From Treponema sp. UBA1793 (lineage in GTDB: Bacteria; Spirochaetota; Spirochaetia; Treponematales; Treponemataceae), in NCBI GenBank assembly GCA_002314445.1, contig DCFX01000040.1, positions 1 to 8,259 on the forward strand: a stretch of 8,259 nucleotides of DNA. The letters are read 5' to 3'. Positions 1 to 7,100 of the stretch are shown one piece after another. The stretch's first letter is position 1. Every line of letters begins with the position of its first letter. The notes under the pieces are model-generated. The model saw only the letters and a list, made by a program, of their open reading frames with translations, was not told where the DNA came from and made no database searches. The translations under genes and the position numbers were made by a program.

Positions 1-967
1 ACATGCGTACGAACGTGCGTCCGCATGCGCACGGAGTCCTGTTGAGTACACCGATATCCTTCGTGCGGAACCGGAGCAGCGGAAAGGCTTTCCGCGTAAG
101 GCACGAGAAGACTATTTCGCCTTTCTGTCCGTCCGGAACCGGTTTGTGCGTATCGGGATCGAGCGCTTCGACTATGAAATGGTCTTCATTTACGTGCATG
201 CCGTGCTGCTCTCTGCATTCGTATGCGACACCGGGACCCATTATTTCGGTAAGGCCGTAGATGTCGTATGCTTTGAGGCCAAGCGCTTTTTCTATTTCAC
301 GGCGCATTTCCTCCGTCCACGGCTCTGCGCCGAATATACCTGATTTGAGGTAAAGGTCATCGGGCGTCATGCCCATATCGTGAAGCGTCTCACCAAGGTA
401 CGCGGCATACGAAGGCGTGCAGGCAAGAACAGTGCATTTGAAGTCTTTGAGAATCGTAATCTGCCGCTGTGTATTACCCGATGAAACGGGAACGACAGTG
501 CAGCCGAGTTTTGTTGCTCCCCCGTGAATACCGAATCCTCCCGTAAACAGCCCGTATCCGTAGGCGACATGTACGATGTCTTCATTTGAAGCACCAGCCG
601 CAACAAGCTGCCGTGCAACAACATCGTCCCAGCTGTCCAGGTCTTCCTTTGTGTATCCGACGACAATCTGTTTCCCTGTTGTCCCCGACGAAGCATGAAG
701 TCGTACCACGTCTTTCAACGGAACAGCGAACAGCCCGTACGGATATGTTGCACGGAGGTCGTCCTTGCACATGAACGGGAGCTTTTCCAGATCCTGCATA
801 CCGTGCACGTCATCCGGTGAAACACCGGCTTCAATGCAGCGGTTCCGGTAGAATTCAATGTTGTCATACGCCCACTTGAACTGTTCTGCGAGGCGTTTTC
901 CCTGAAGGTCCTTGAGCTGATCTTCTGGCATGGTCTCTATATCTTTCTGGTAATAGTGTTCTTCCAT
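1..967 (-). CDS. paaK: Phenylacetate-CoA ligase (aryl-CoA ligase), 3' end cut by window edge
   Basis: The enzyme makes phenylacetyl-CoA (or a related arylacetyl-CoA) from the acid, ATP and CoA through an acyl-adenylate, in the cytoplasm. Translating from the ATG at 967-965 gives 322 open residues to the edge; the family is usually about 430, so the C-terminal part is missing. Visible family signatures, in order: the phosphate-binding loop SSGTTGK at residues 93-99, the adenylate-forming core motif YDIYGLTE at 234-241 followed by IMGPGVAYEC, the segment LLRFRTKDIG at about 297-306, and the CACGRT motif at 313-318 that PaaK proteins share. An AGGA ribosome site lies 8 bases upstream of the start. 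The gene is the last of the iorA-iorB-paaK operon, 64 bases after iorB. The pairing with IorAB suggests arylacetates made by, or fed to, that enzyme. True substrate preference (phenylacetate versus indoleacetate) cannot be read from the sequence. Confidence 0.93.
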   Translation of the reverse strand, partial: MEEHYYQKDIETMPEDQLKDLQGKRLAEQFKWAYDNIEFYRNRCIEAGVSPDDVHGMQDLEKLPFMCKDDLRATYPYGLFAVPLKDVVRLHASSGTTGKQIVVGYTKEDLDSWDDVVARQLVAAGASNEDIVHVAYGYGLFTGGFGIHGGATKLGCTVVPVSSGNTQRQITILKDFKCTVLACTPSYAAYLGETLHDMGMTPDDLYLKSGIFGAEPWTEEMRREIEKALGLKAYDIYGLTEIMGPGVAYECREQHGMHVNEDHFIVEALDPDTHKPVPDGQKGEIVFSCLTRKAFPLLRFRTKDIGVLNRTPCACGRTFVRM

Positions 968-991
968 AAAATTGTGTCCTGTTTTATTCGT

Positions 992-1014
992 GCAGAGGCT
1001 TTTAATACCTCTGC
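992..1014 (-). other. Intergenic hairpin between iorB and paaK
   Basis: A perfect 7-bp inverted repeat (GCAGAGG / CCTCTGC) with a 9-base A/T-rich loop sits in the 64-base gap after the iorB stop, entirely inside the predicted operon transcript. It is not followed by a run of T on the minus strand, so it is not a standard intrinsic terminator. It could act as a partial attenuator, or as an RNA stability or processing element that sets paaK expression relative to iorAB. The repeat is seen directly; its role is inferred. Confidence 0.4.
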
Positions 1015-1031
1015 TTCTGCGAGGTTATTGC

Positions 1032-1610
1032 TTAATTTGCCTTTCCGAGCGCAAACGCTTTTTTGTTCACGTCAAGAAATTTTGCCGGAACCATCGTTTC
1101 AAGCGCAGTAAGCCATTCGCTTTCGGGGAAGTCAAAATATTTCGAGAGATGCCCCATGAGAACGATGTTTACCGCTTTTGCCGTTCCCGCCTGCTCTGCG
1201 AGGCTCAGGCAGTCCATCGCATCCACATTTATACCAGCCTGCTGCAGTTTTTCGACGAGATTTTCGGGATATGCCGCCGCTCCTGTAATGACGGGCATCG
1301 GGTCTATCTGCTGCGTGTTCGTGACAATCCGTCCGGAAGGGGCGAGATATTCGACGTAACGGGCTGCTTCGAGCAGTTCGAACGAGACGATGAAATCGGC
1401 CTCACCTTTATCCACGATGGGAGAATATACTTTTCCGCCGAACCGTACGTATGTGACGACGCTTCCGCCGCGCTGGCTCATGCCGTGTACTTCAGAAACC
1501 TTGACGTCGTATCCTTTGTCGAGCAGGACTTTACCGAGCAGCTTGCTTGCGAGCAGAGAGCCCTGTCCGCCGACGCCGACTATCATTATATTTGTTACTT
1601 TATCTGTCAT
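1032..1610 (-). CDS. iorB: Indolepyruvate:ferredoxin oxidoreductase, beta subunit
   Basis: This is the small subunit of the oxygen-sensitive enzyme that oxidatively decarboxylates indolepyruvate and other aryl-pyruvates to aryl-acetyl-CoA, reducing ferredoxin. At 192 residues it has the normal length. It belongs to the gamma-domain family of 2-oxoacid:acceptor oxidoreductases. The N-terminal GVGGQG loop (residues 12-17) is followed by the conserved segment SEVHGMSQRGG (39-49), which is diagnostic for IorB and related gamma subunits. The ATG has a GGAG ribosome site 6 bases upstream. It lies only 11 bases after the iorA stop, so the two are co-transcribed and probably translated in balance, as expected for an alpha2beta2-type complex. 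The protein carries no iron-sulfur motif; the clusters are on IorA. Confidence 0.94.
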   Translation of the reverse strand: MTDKVTNIMIVGVGGQGSLLASKLLGKVLLDKGYDVKVSEVHGMSQRGGSVVTYVRFGGKVYSPIVDKGEADFIVSFELLEAARYVEYLAPSGRIVTNTQQIDPMPVITGAAAYPENLVEKLQQAGINVDAMDCLSLAEQAGTAKAVNIVLMGHLSKYFDFPESEWLTALETMVPAKFLDVNKKAFALGKAN

Positions 1611-1621
1611 GTCGTACTCCG

Positions 1622-3361
1622 TTATTTTTCATCACTGCTTTTGAGCGCGCCGAATTTACACATCTGTCTGCACACACCGCAGCCGACACACAGCGTGATG
1701 TCGACATTTGCCTTTCCGTCTTTTATTGCAAGCGCAGGGCATCCTATCTTCATGCACGATTTGCAGCTTACGCATTTTTCCGTGTCTACATGGAACGGCA
1801 GGCTGTGTTTCACTTCTTTGAGCAGTACGCACGGCCTTCTGCTTATGATGACGGATGGTTCTTCAACCCCCAGTTCTTCCTTTACGGCTGTTTCACATTC
1901 TGCAATGTTATAGGGGTCAACGATCCGTACGCGTTTAATGCCCATTGCTCTGACGAGCGCTTCAAGGTCGATTTTTCCTGCAGGTTCGCCGTACAGGTTT
2001 TTTCCTGTAGACGGATTCTGCTGATGGCCTGTCATGCCGGTGATTGAATTGTCGAGGATGATGACAGTCGAGTTTGACTGGTTATATGCAATAGTGGCAA
2101 GTCCCGTAAAACCTGAGTGGCAGAATGTCGAATCGCCGATAACACCGACTGTTTTCCCTTCGCTTTCTTTTCCCAGCGCCTTGTTGAATCCGTGAAGGGC
2201 GGAAACGGATGCGCCCATGCAGAGCGTCATTTCCATTGCGGAAAGAGGAGCGGCTGAACCGAGCGTGTAACAGCCGATGTCGCCGAGTACCGTTATTTTA
2301 TTTTTTGAAAGTGCATAGAACATACCGCGGTGCGGGCATCCGGCACACATTACGGGCGGCCGGACAGGAATTGCTTCGTCAAGTTTTTTTACCGGCTTGT
2401 CCGCTCTTCCGAAAGCATGCGCAATCATGTTCTGGCTGAACTCTCCGCAGAGCGGAAACATATCTTTGCCGTGTACGTTTATACCAAGCGATTTGCAGAA
2501 ATTTTCGATAACCGGATCAAGCTCTTCTATAACAACAACTTTATCGGCACCTGCTGCAAAATCCTGTATCAATTTTGCAGGCAGGGGATTTACCATGCCG
2601 AGCTTTAATATATTCGCTTCGTCACCGAAAACCTCCTTTGCATACTGATAGCACGTTGACGATGTAATGATACCAAGCTTTGAGCTGCCTTTTTCTATGC
2701 GGTTGATTCCGGATGTCTCTGCCCATGCTGCAATATTTTTCAGGCGTTCTTCAACGACCGGGTGGCGGCGGACAGCATTTGCCGGAGCCATGACATATTT
2801 CGTTATATTTTTTTCATATTTTTTTACAGGATACTCTGCACGTTCCCCTGTTTCGACGACAGACTGTGAGTGTGATATGCGCGTACACATTTTAAGAAGG
2901 ACAGGCGTGTCGAATTTTTCTGAGATTTCGTATGCAAGTTTCGCAAATGAAAGTGCTTCTGCCGAGTCAGATGGTTCCAGCATTGGTATTTTTGCCGCGA
3001 TTGCGTGATGGCGTGAATCCTGCTCGTTCTGGGAAGAGTGCATTCCCGGGTCGTCTGCAACGCCGATAACAAGGCCTGCGTTTACACCTGTATACGCAAC
3101 GGTGAAGAGCGGATCGGCTGCAACATTTAAACCGACGTGCTTCATTGCACAGAACGCGCGTTTTCCGGCAAGGCTTGCGCCGAACGCTGTCTCAAGAGCG
3201 ACTTTTTCATTTGGAGCCCATTCGCAGTAGATATCCTTAAATTTTGCAGCTTCTTCGGTTATTTCGGTGCTTGGCGTTCCGGGATAACTGGAAATGATGC
3301 CGCATCCGGCTTCATACAGTCCCCGTGCGACAGCTGCATTCCCCAGCATGAGTTGTTTCAT
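1622..3361 (-). CDS. iorA: Indolepyruvate:ferredoxin oxidoreductase, alpha subunit
   Basis: This is the catalytic subunit: thiamine-pyrophosphate-dependent oxidative decarboxylation of aryl-pyruvates, with electrons passed through iron-sulfur clusters to ferredoxin. At 579 residues it is close to the family's usual ~600. Order of domains: an N-terminal pyrimidine-binding domain (SYPGTPSTEI at 25-34, EWAPNEKVALE at 47-57), a middle transketolase-C-like domain (about 225-315), a TPP pyrophosphate-binding domain (CAGCPHRG at 339-346, GDIGCYTLG at 360-368, GDSTFCHSG at 409-417 with the downstream Asn in ILDNS at 435-439), and a C-terminal two-cluster ferredoxin domain. The cluster cysteines are C530, C533, C536, C541 and C558, C561, C564, C568. 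The second motif ends CKF where most ferredoxin motifs have CP. The start ATG has a GAGG site 5 bases upstream. It is the first gene of the operon; iorB follows after 11 bases. Confidence 0.96.
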   Translation of the reverse strand: MKQLMLGNAAVARGLYEAGCGIISSYPGTPSTEITEEAAKFKDIYCEWAPNEKVALETAFGASLAGKRAFCAMKHVGLNVAADPLFTVAYTGVNAGLVIGVADDPGMHSSQNEQDSRHHAIAAKIPMLEPSDSAEALSFAKLAYEISEKFDTPVLLKMCTRISHSQSVVETGERAEYPVKKYEKNITKYVMAPANAVRRHPVVEERLKNIAAWAETSGINRIEKGSSKLGIITSSTCYQYAKEVFGDEANILKLGMVNPLPAKLIQDFAAGADKVVVIEELDPVIENFCKSLGINVHGKDMFPLCGEFSQNMIAHAFGRADKPVKKLDEAIPVRPPVMCAGCPHRGMFYALSKNKITVLGDIGCYTLGSAAPLSAMEMTLCMGASVSALHGFNKALGKESEGKTVGVIGDSTFCHSGFTGLATIAYNQSNSTVIILDNSITGMTGHQQNPSTGKNLYGEPAGKIDLEALVRAMGIKRVRIVDPYNIAECETAVKEELGVEEPSVIISRRPCVLLKEVKHSLPFHVDTEKCVSCKSCMKIGCPALAIKDGKANVDITLCVGCGVCRQMCKFGALKSSDEK

Positions 3362-3400
3362 AAAATCCTCGTTTTATAAAGATTGCAAAAATACAGTTTG

Positions 3401-3428
3401 TATATAATATCCTATACTACTCCATAAA
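3401..3428 (-). promoter_or_regulatory. Possible promoter of the iorA-iorB-paaK operon
   Basis: On the minus strand TTTATG (3428-3423) and TATATA (3406-3401) stand 16 bases apart, about 40 bases upstream of the iorA start, in an A/T-rich stretch. The -35 match is weak, so the exact boxes are uncertain, although a promoter somewhere in 3362-3480 is expected. A short dyad, ATACA-gtt-TGTAT at 3391-3403, overlaps the proposed -10 and start site and might be a regulator site. Confidence 0.3.
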
Positions 3429-3488
3429 ACCGGAATCGTAAAGGGAAACTCTTATCCGCTCAAAAGAAATGTATTAATAATGGAATTA

Positions 3489-3518
3489 TTGACAACTCTA
3501 ATGTCTCCGGATTACAAT
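3489..3518 (+). promoter_or_regulatory. Sigma-70-type promoter of the small membrane protein / DUF1801 unit
   Basis: TTGACA (3489-3494, full consensus) and TACAAT (3513-3518, one mismatch) are separated by 18 bases, which predicts a start near 3525 and a leader of about 20 bases. The leader holds a strong ribosome site, GGAGGA at 3534-3539, 6 bases before the ATG at 3546. This is the best promoter match I found in the window. Confidence 0.75.
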
Positions 3519-3537
3519 ACAACTAATTAAACCGGAG
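3505..3537. promoter_or_regulatory. Dyad flanking the -10 box and start site (possible operator)
   Basis: CTCCGG (3505-3510) and CCGGAG (3532-3537) form a perfect 6-bp inverted repeat separated by 21 bases. It is centred at about 3521, on the predicted transcription start. The left arm lies in the promoter spacer and the right arm overlaps the ribosome site. With the predicted start the left arm is not transcribed, so a DNA-level operator is more plausible than an RNA hairpin. A chance dyad is possible. Confidence 0.3.
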
Positions 3538-3545
3538 GAAGCAAA

Positions 3546-3758
3546 ATGAAAAAACAGAATCTGCTTAAAATTGTAAACAGCATCATGGTGCTTGTTTTCA
3601 TCTGCCTTGTTACAACAGCACTGCTCGACGACGTGATTCCGCGTGATATATATGTAAAGGTACATCCGCTGTGCGGGTATATATTTACCGCATGTGTCGT
3701 ATGTCATGTTATTTTAAATTGGACGTGGATAAAAACGAATATATTTAAAAAAGCATAA
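3546..3758 (+). CDS. Small two-helix membrane protein, DUF4405-like (cytochrome-like)
   Basis: This is a 70-residue protein with two predicted membrane helices, about residues 9-28 and 41-58, joined by a short polar loop. His40 (KVHPLCGY) and His54 (VCHVILNW) sit 14 residues apart around the second helix. The ending HVILNWTWIK resembles the HxxLNWxWI pattern I associate with the DUF4405 family, whose members are thought to be small b-type-cytochrome-like membrane domains. Haem binding by these two histidines is inference. DUF4405 proteins are often longer or fused to other domains, so this may be a minimal stand-alone form. The start is well set by GGAGGA 6 bases upstream and a strong promoter. 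It is the first gene of a two-gene unit; the DUF1801 gene starts 17 bases after its stop. An alternative is an unrelated small membrane protein, but the promoter, ribosome site and composition make it a real gene. Confidence 0.7.
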   Translation: MKKQNLLKIVNSIMVLVFICLVTTALLDDVIPRDIYVKVHPLCGYIFTACVVCHVILNWTWIKTNIFKKA

Positions 3759-3761
3759 AAA

Positions 3762-3789
3762 TTCCGGCATTTTTCATGGGCAGCCGGAA
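3762..3789 (+). promoter_or_regulatory. Start-codon hairpin of the DUF1801 gene
   Basis: TTCCGGC (3762-3768) and GCCGGAA (3783-3789) form a perfect 7-bp inverted repeat. The ATG at 3776 lies in the 14-base loop. No Shine-Dalgarno sequence is visible in the 17-base gap after the previous stop, which this structure largely fills. The mRNA hairpin could hold the start codon in an exposed loop, or hinder initiation unless ribosomes arrive from the upstream gene. The repeat is seen; the translational role is inferred. Confidence 0.4.
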
Positions 3790-4138
3790 AGTTTTTGAAA
3801 CTGTAGACTCGTATATAAATTCTTTTCCGGAGCCGGTAAAAAGAATGCTTGATGAACTGCGCCGGATAATAAAATCCGTGGTTCCTGAAGCAGAAGAAAG
3901 AATCAGCTACAATATGCCGGCATTTTTTTTAAACGGTGCGCTGGTGTACTTTGCAGGCTGTAAAAATCATATCGGTTTCTATCCGACCGGCGACGGCATC
4001 AGCCATTTTGTTCGGGAACTGAATGGTTACGTATATTCAAAGGGCGCTGTCAGATTTCCGCTTGACCAGCCTGTCCCGGAGAAACTTATTGTCGAAATCG
4101 TTGCATACCGGAAAAGCAGAAATCTGGAAAAGAAATAA
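3776..4138 (+). CDS. DUF1801 / YdhG-type small protein (frataxin-like fold)
   Basis: This 120-residue cytoplasmic protein matches the DUF1801 family, which includes Bacillus subtilis YdhG (Fra), reported as a frataxin-like iron chaperone. Family signatures: a helical N-terminus (ETVDSYINSFPEPVKRMLDE, residues 8-27), VPEAEERISYNMPAF at 36-50, the strand segment KNHIGFYPTGDGI at 63-75, and GAVRFPLDQPVP at 90-101 before a final helix. The length is typical for the family. I keep the ATG at 3776 because homology begins within a few residues of it, although no ribosome site precedes it and the codon sits in a hairpin loop. It is the second gene of a unit with the small membrane protein, ending one base before a strong terminator stem. 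The molecular role of most DUF1801 proteins is unproven; an iron-related job is only suggested by YdhG and the cytochrome-like neighbour. Confidence 0.9.
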   Translation: MGSRKVFETVDSYINSFPEPVKRMLDELRRIIKSVVPEAEERISYNMPAFFLNGALVYFAGCKNHIGFYPTGDGISHFVRELNGYVYSKGAVRFPLDQPVPEKLIVEIVAYRKSRNLEKK

Positions 4139-4176
4139 AACAAAGGGGGAGAATCTGTAAAGTCTCCCCCTTTGTT
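4139..4176. terminator. Bidirectional intrinsic terminator between convergent genes
   Basis: CAAAGGGGGAGA (4141-4152) and TCTCCCCCTTTG (4163-4174) form a perfect 12-bp stem with a 10-base loop, and two outer A-T pairs extend it to 14 bp. It exactly fills the space between the stop of the DUF1801 gene (4138) and the stop of the large minus-strand gene (4180-4178). U-rich tails follow on both strands (TTTGTTATTA on plus, TTTGTTTTATTTCTTTT on minus), so it should end transcription from both sides. Confidence 0.9.
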
Positions 4177-4177
4177 A

Positions 4178-7100
4178 TTAATCAATAATGGCTTCCTTCA
4201 TACTGATCCATATATCAATGTTTTTGATTGTTCCGTTTCTGCTGAACAGTTCTGCTGTTTCTTCCTGTGTCAGAAACGTTCCGTTCCGTGTTGTCTTCCC
4301 GTTTGACGCAACGGAAATACTGTCTTTATCCGCAAGATGATACGTAACCGGCACTCCGCACCAGGTAAAACAGAGCGTCCCGTTATCAAAAAATTCACTG
4401 CGGCGAAGCAGCACGGGATTGAATGATGCCGTGCCGTTTTTTACGGTTATGCCCAGTTCGCCCCATCGTGTAATGATTTCTTCTTTTACCTGTCCGGTCA
4501 TGCCAGGCTGTTTAGCCCCCTGCCCGGACGGGGTGTGCGAATACGGATCAAAGGGGAAGGCTCCGTATACGGAAGGTTCTTTGTTAAAACCGATTCCTTT
4601 CCGGACATCATAATATGCAACTGCAAGTTCTTTTGCTGTATTTATGCTGCATGTGCCCTCGCGGACTTTTTCCAGCGAAATAAACACATTTTCCTGAACA
4701 GCAAGCAGCAGTTTTGATACCATATGCCAGTAGATGCTGCCGAGACCTTCATATGCGTAGAACGTACCTGAGCGGCCGGTAAAACTCTGGTGCTTAAACG
4801 TCTTTTCATACAATGCACACAGCGTCTGCCTTTCCTGCGGAGAAGGGGCGTCCTGTACGGGAAGGGTTTGGATATATTCTCCCAGTATGCGTACATTCCT
4901 GAATTCCGGATTGAAATGATAGACGCCTGTACGGTCTTCTGCAAGAATTTTTGTTCCCGTTTTTGCAAGAAGCGGGAGAAGGGCCTTTACGTCATCCTTC
5001 GCAACACAGTTCTTTACGTAGAAAAGCGGCAGCTCCTTATCAGGATACAGCATATACGAATACTGTCTCTTTTCGAACATGGCGCTTGATTTAAGTGAAC
5101 GGAACAGTGCAAGAACTTCGTCAGGAGAAAGTATTCCTGAAGAAAGGACTGCGACCTGGCCTTCGATCATTTCCTGAAGATGTGAAATTTCCATGCCGCT
5201 GCCGGTTATTTCCATCGTATTGTACGCGTGGTACAGACCGTCGGGACGTTTATTCATCCTTATTGTCTGTTCAACATGAGCGAGAATGGCTTTGAGAGCC
5301 GTAAGAATGTCATCTTTTCCGAGTTTCTGTTCCTTTTGAGAATACCCGGCGGCATACAATGCATTCCGTTCCGTTTCAAAGAGTATCCCTGCCTTATCTG
5401 CAAAAATGCGCCGCATACTGCTGTCTGCCGCAGTTGCTTCCGGACTGCTTTCAGCATAAAGCCTGCCGAGTGCCGTAAAACAGTCTGCAACTTCGCCGGG
5501 AACCGTAAACGACGTGCTGTCCGTATGCGTATAGATGTCTATGAGGAATGCGGTATATCTGCGCAGATAGCAGAGCGTTACCAGTGAAAGGCCGTAACCT
5601 GCGAGCGCATTATTCGCATCGTTCCATTCCGGCCGCTGCGTATTAAGCCAGATTCCGCCGCCCGGAATGAAATTCGCCGCCTTTGTAATGACAATCTGCA
5701 GAAATTTTGCGGTGAGTGAGACGAGTGCAGGCTGTCCGTCTTTTCCGGTAATGAGTTTTGCATCGGTACCGTACACTGCCGCGTTTTTCTGCAGATTATC
5801 GCTCAGCTTATAGTCGAATACGATGGTGCTGCGCGGATTTTTCAGAATGTCCGCATACGGTTTTATGCGGTATGGAACGTTTGCAGTTGAATACAGTATG
5901 TCGTTCAGGGAGGAAAGTAGTCTGCTGCGGTTTGTATTGTTCTCCAGTTCAAGCAGTTTCTGCAGATAAATGACCTGATGGTCGCCCCAGTACCCGATTT
6001 GTGCCCACGGATTGTCAGGATCGGGAATTTCCCAGTCGATCCCTTCCCGTGAAATCCGGTACGGATTGAATCCGTCGGCTGTCATGGCATTAAGGAATTT
6101 TGCATACATGTTTTCCGTATAAAGAGGATACGACCATGCGAGCGCTTCCCAGTTCTGAAAAATATCGCGCCAGTTGCCTTCGTAATTTAAAATCGGGTTT
6201 CCCGTTTCATCCTTCAGTTTTATATTAAATCTGTTCCACGGTCTGCTGGGATCTCCGTGACGGCGGGAGAATGTGAGCGGCATGTATTCTAGGAACAGCC
6301 GCTGCAGCTGTGCATTTCCTGAAGATTCGACGGCTTTCCGGACATCTCCGGCTGCCGCAACCCTTTCAGCTGCCGGTACTGCCGCTTTGTTTCTCTGCCC
6401 GACGAATGAAGTGAAATCTTCTGCATCGATTTTTCCGTTGTCCGCAAAAATGCCGCCGCGCATGATATTGAACATGACGTTTGCGCTGTGGTGGGCGCAT
6501 GTCATGGTATCAGCTGTATGCTGTATGCCGTCTGCGTCAGCCGTATACTGTTCCATAAGTTTTATGCCTGCAATGATATCTTCCTGCAGCAGACGTCCTG
6601 CTTCTGCCCTGTCTTTCAGCTGTTCTTTCAGCAGCGCAATACGGCATGCGTCCAGAGCCGTATCGAATATCTGGCTCCAGTTGTCTGACGCGGTGCTGCT
6701 TCCTGTGGCTCCGAGCTCTATATCCCTGCAGATATAGCATGCAGGTCGCCGTCCTTTTATAACGTCTGCCGCATCAAGAGAACTTCTCAGCAGGAGTTTT
6801 CCGCCGTTATTATTCAGATTTGCCGCCGCCTGAACGAATTGCTTCGGTGTATCAGGAGAAATGAGCAGCGTGTTTTCTGTTGTAAACCAGCAGGTGTTTG
6901 CATATAAGCCTTCGCTCGGTTCGGCTTTGTCGGTTACGATGGAGGAAACTGCAAAAAATGCAATATCTGCCTCCTTGTCGAGATCCGTTTTTTTGTATGC
7001 ATCAAGCAGTACGCTGTTGTTGTTTTGGAAATCTGCAGTACAGCATGCGGGGAGTATGTTCCGGCACCCGTCGAGTACGGAGAGAGTGACAGATGCAGGT

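Noticed and set aside
3..343. Two short plus-strand frames at the left edge
   Set aside because: They are antisense to paaK, whose motifs continue unbroken through this stretch.
992..1014. Hairpin read as an intrinsic terminator of iorB
   Set aside because: The stem is only 7 bp with a 9-base loop and no T-run follows on the minus strand; paaK follows in the same direction with its own ribosome site and no promoter I could find.
972..1913. 313-residue plus-strand open frame
   Set aside because: It lies antisense to iorB and the end of iorA, which have clear family motifs and ribosome sites. Its own translation is rich in Cys/Phe/Arg/Ser with no recognisable domain.
3498..3707. 69-residue minus-strand frame upstream of iorA
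   Set aside because: It is antisense to the well-supported small membrane protein gene and its promoter.
6273..6737. 154-residue plus-strand open frame
   Set aside because: It is antisense to the large carbohydrate enzyme gene and has a Ser/Cys/Met-rich low-information translation, typical of a shadow frame.
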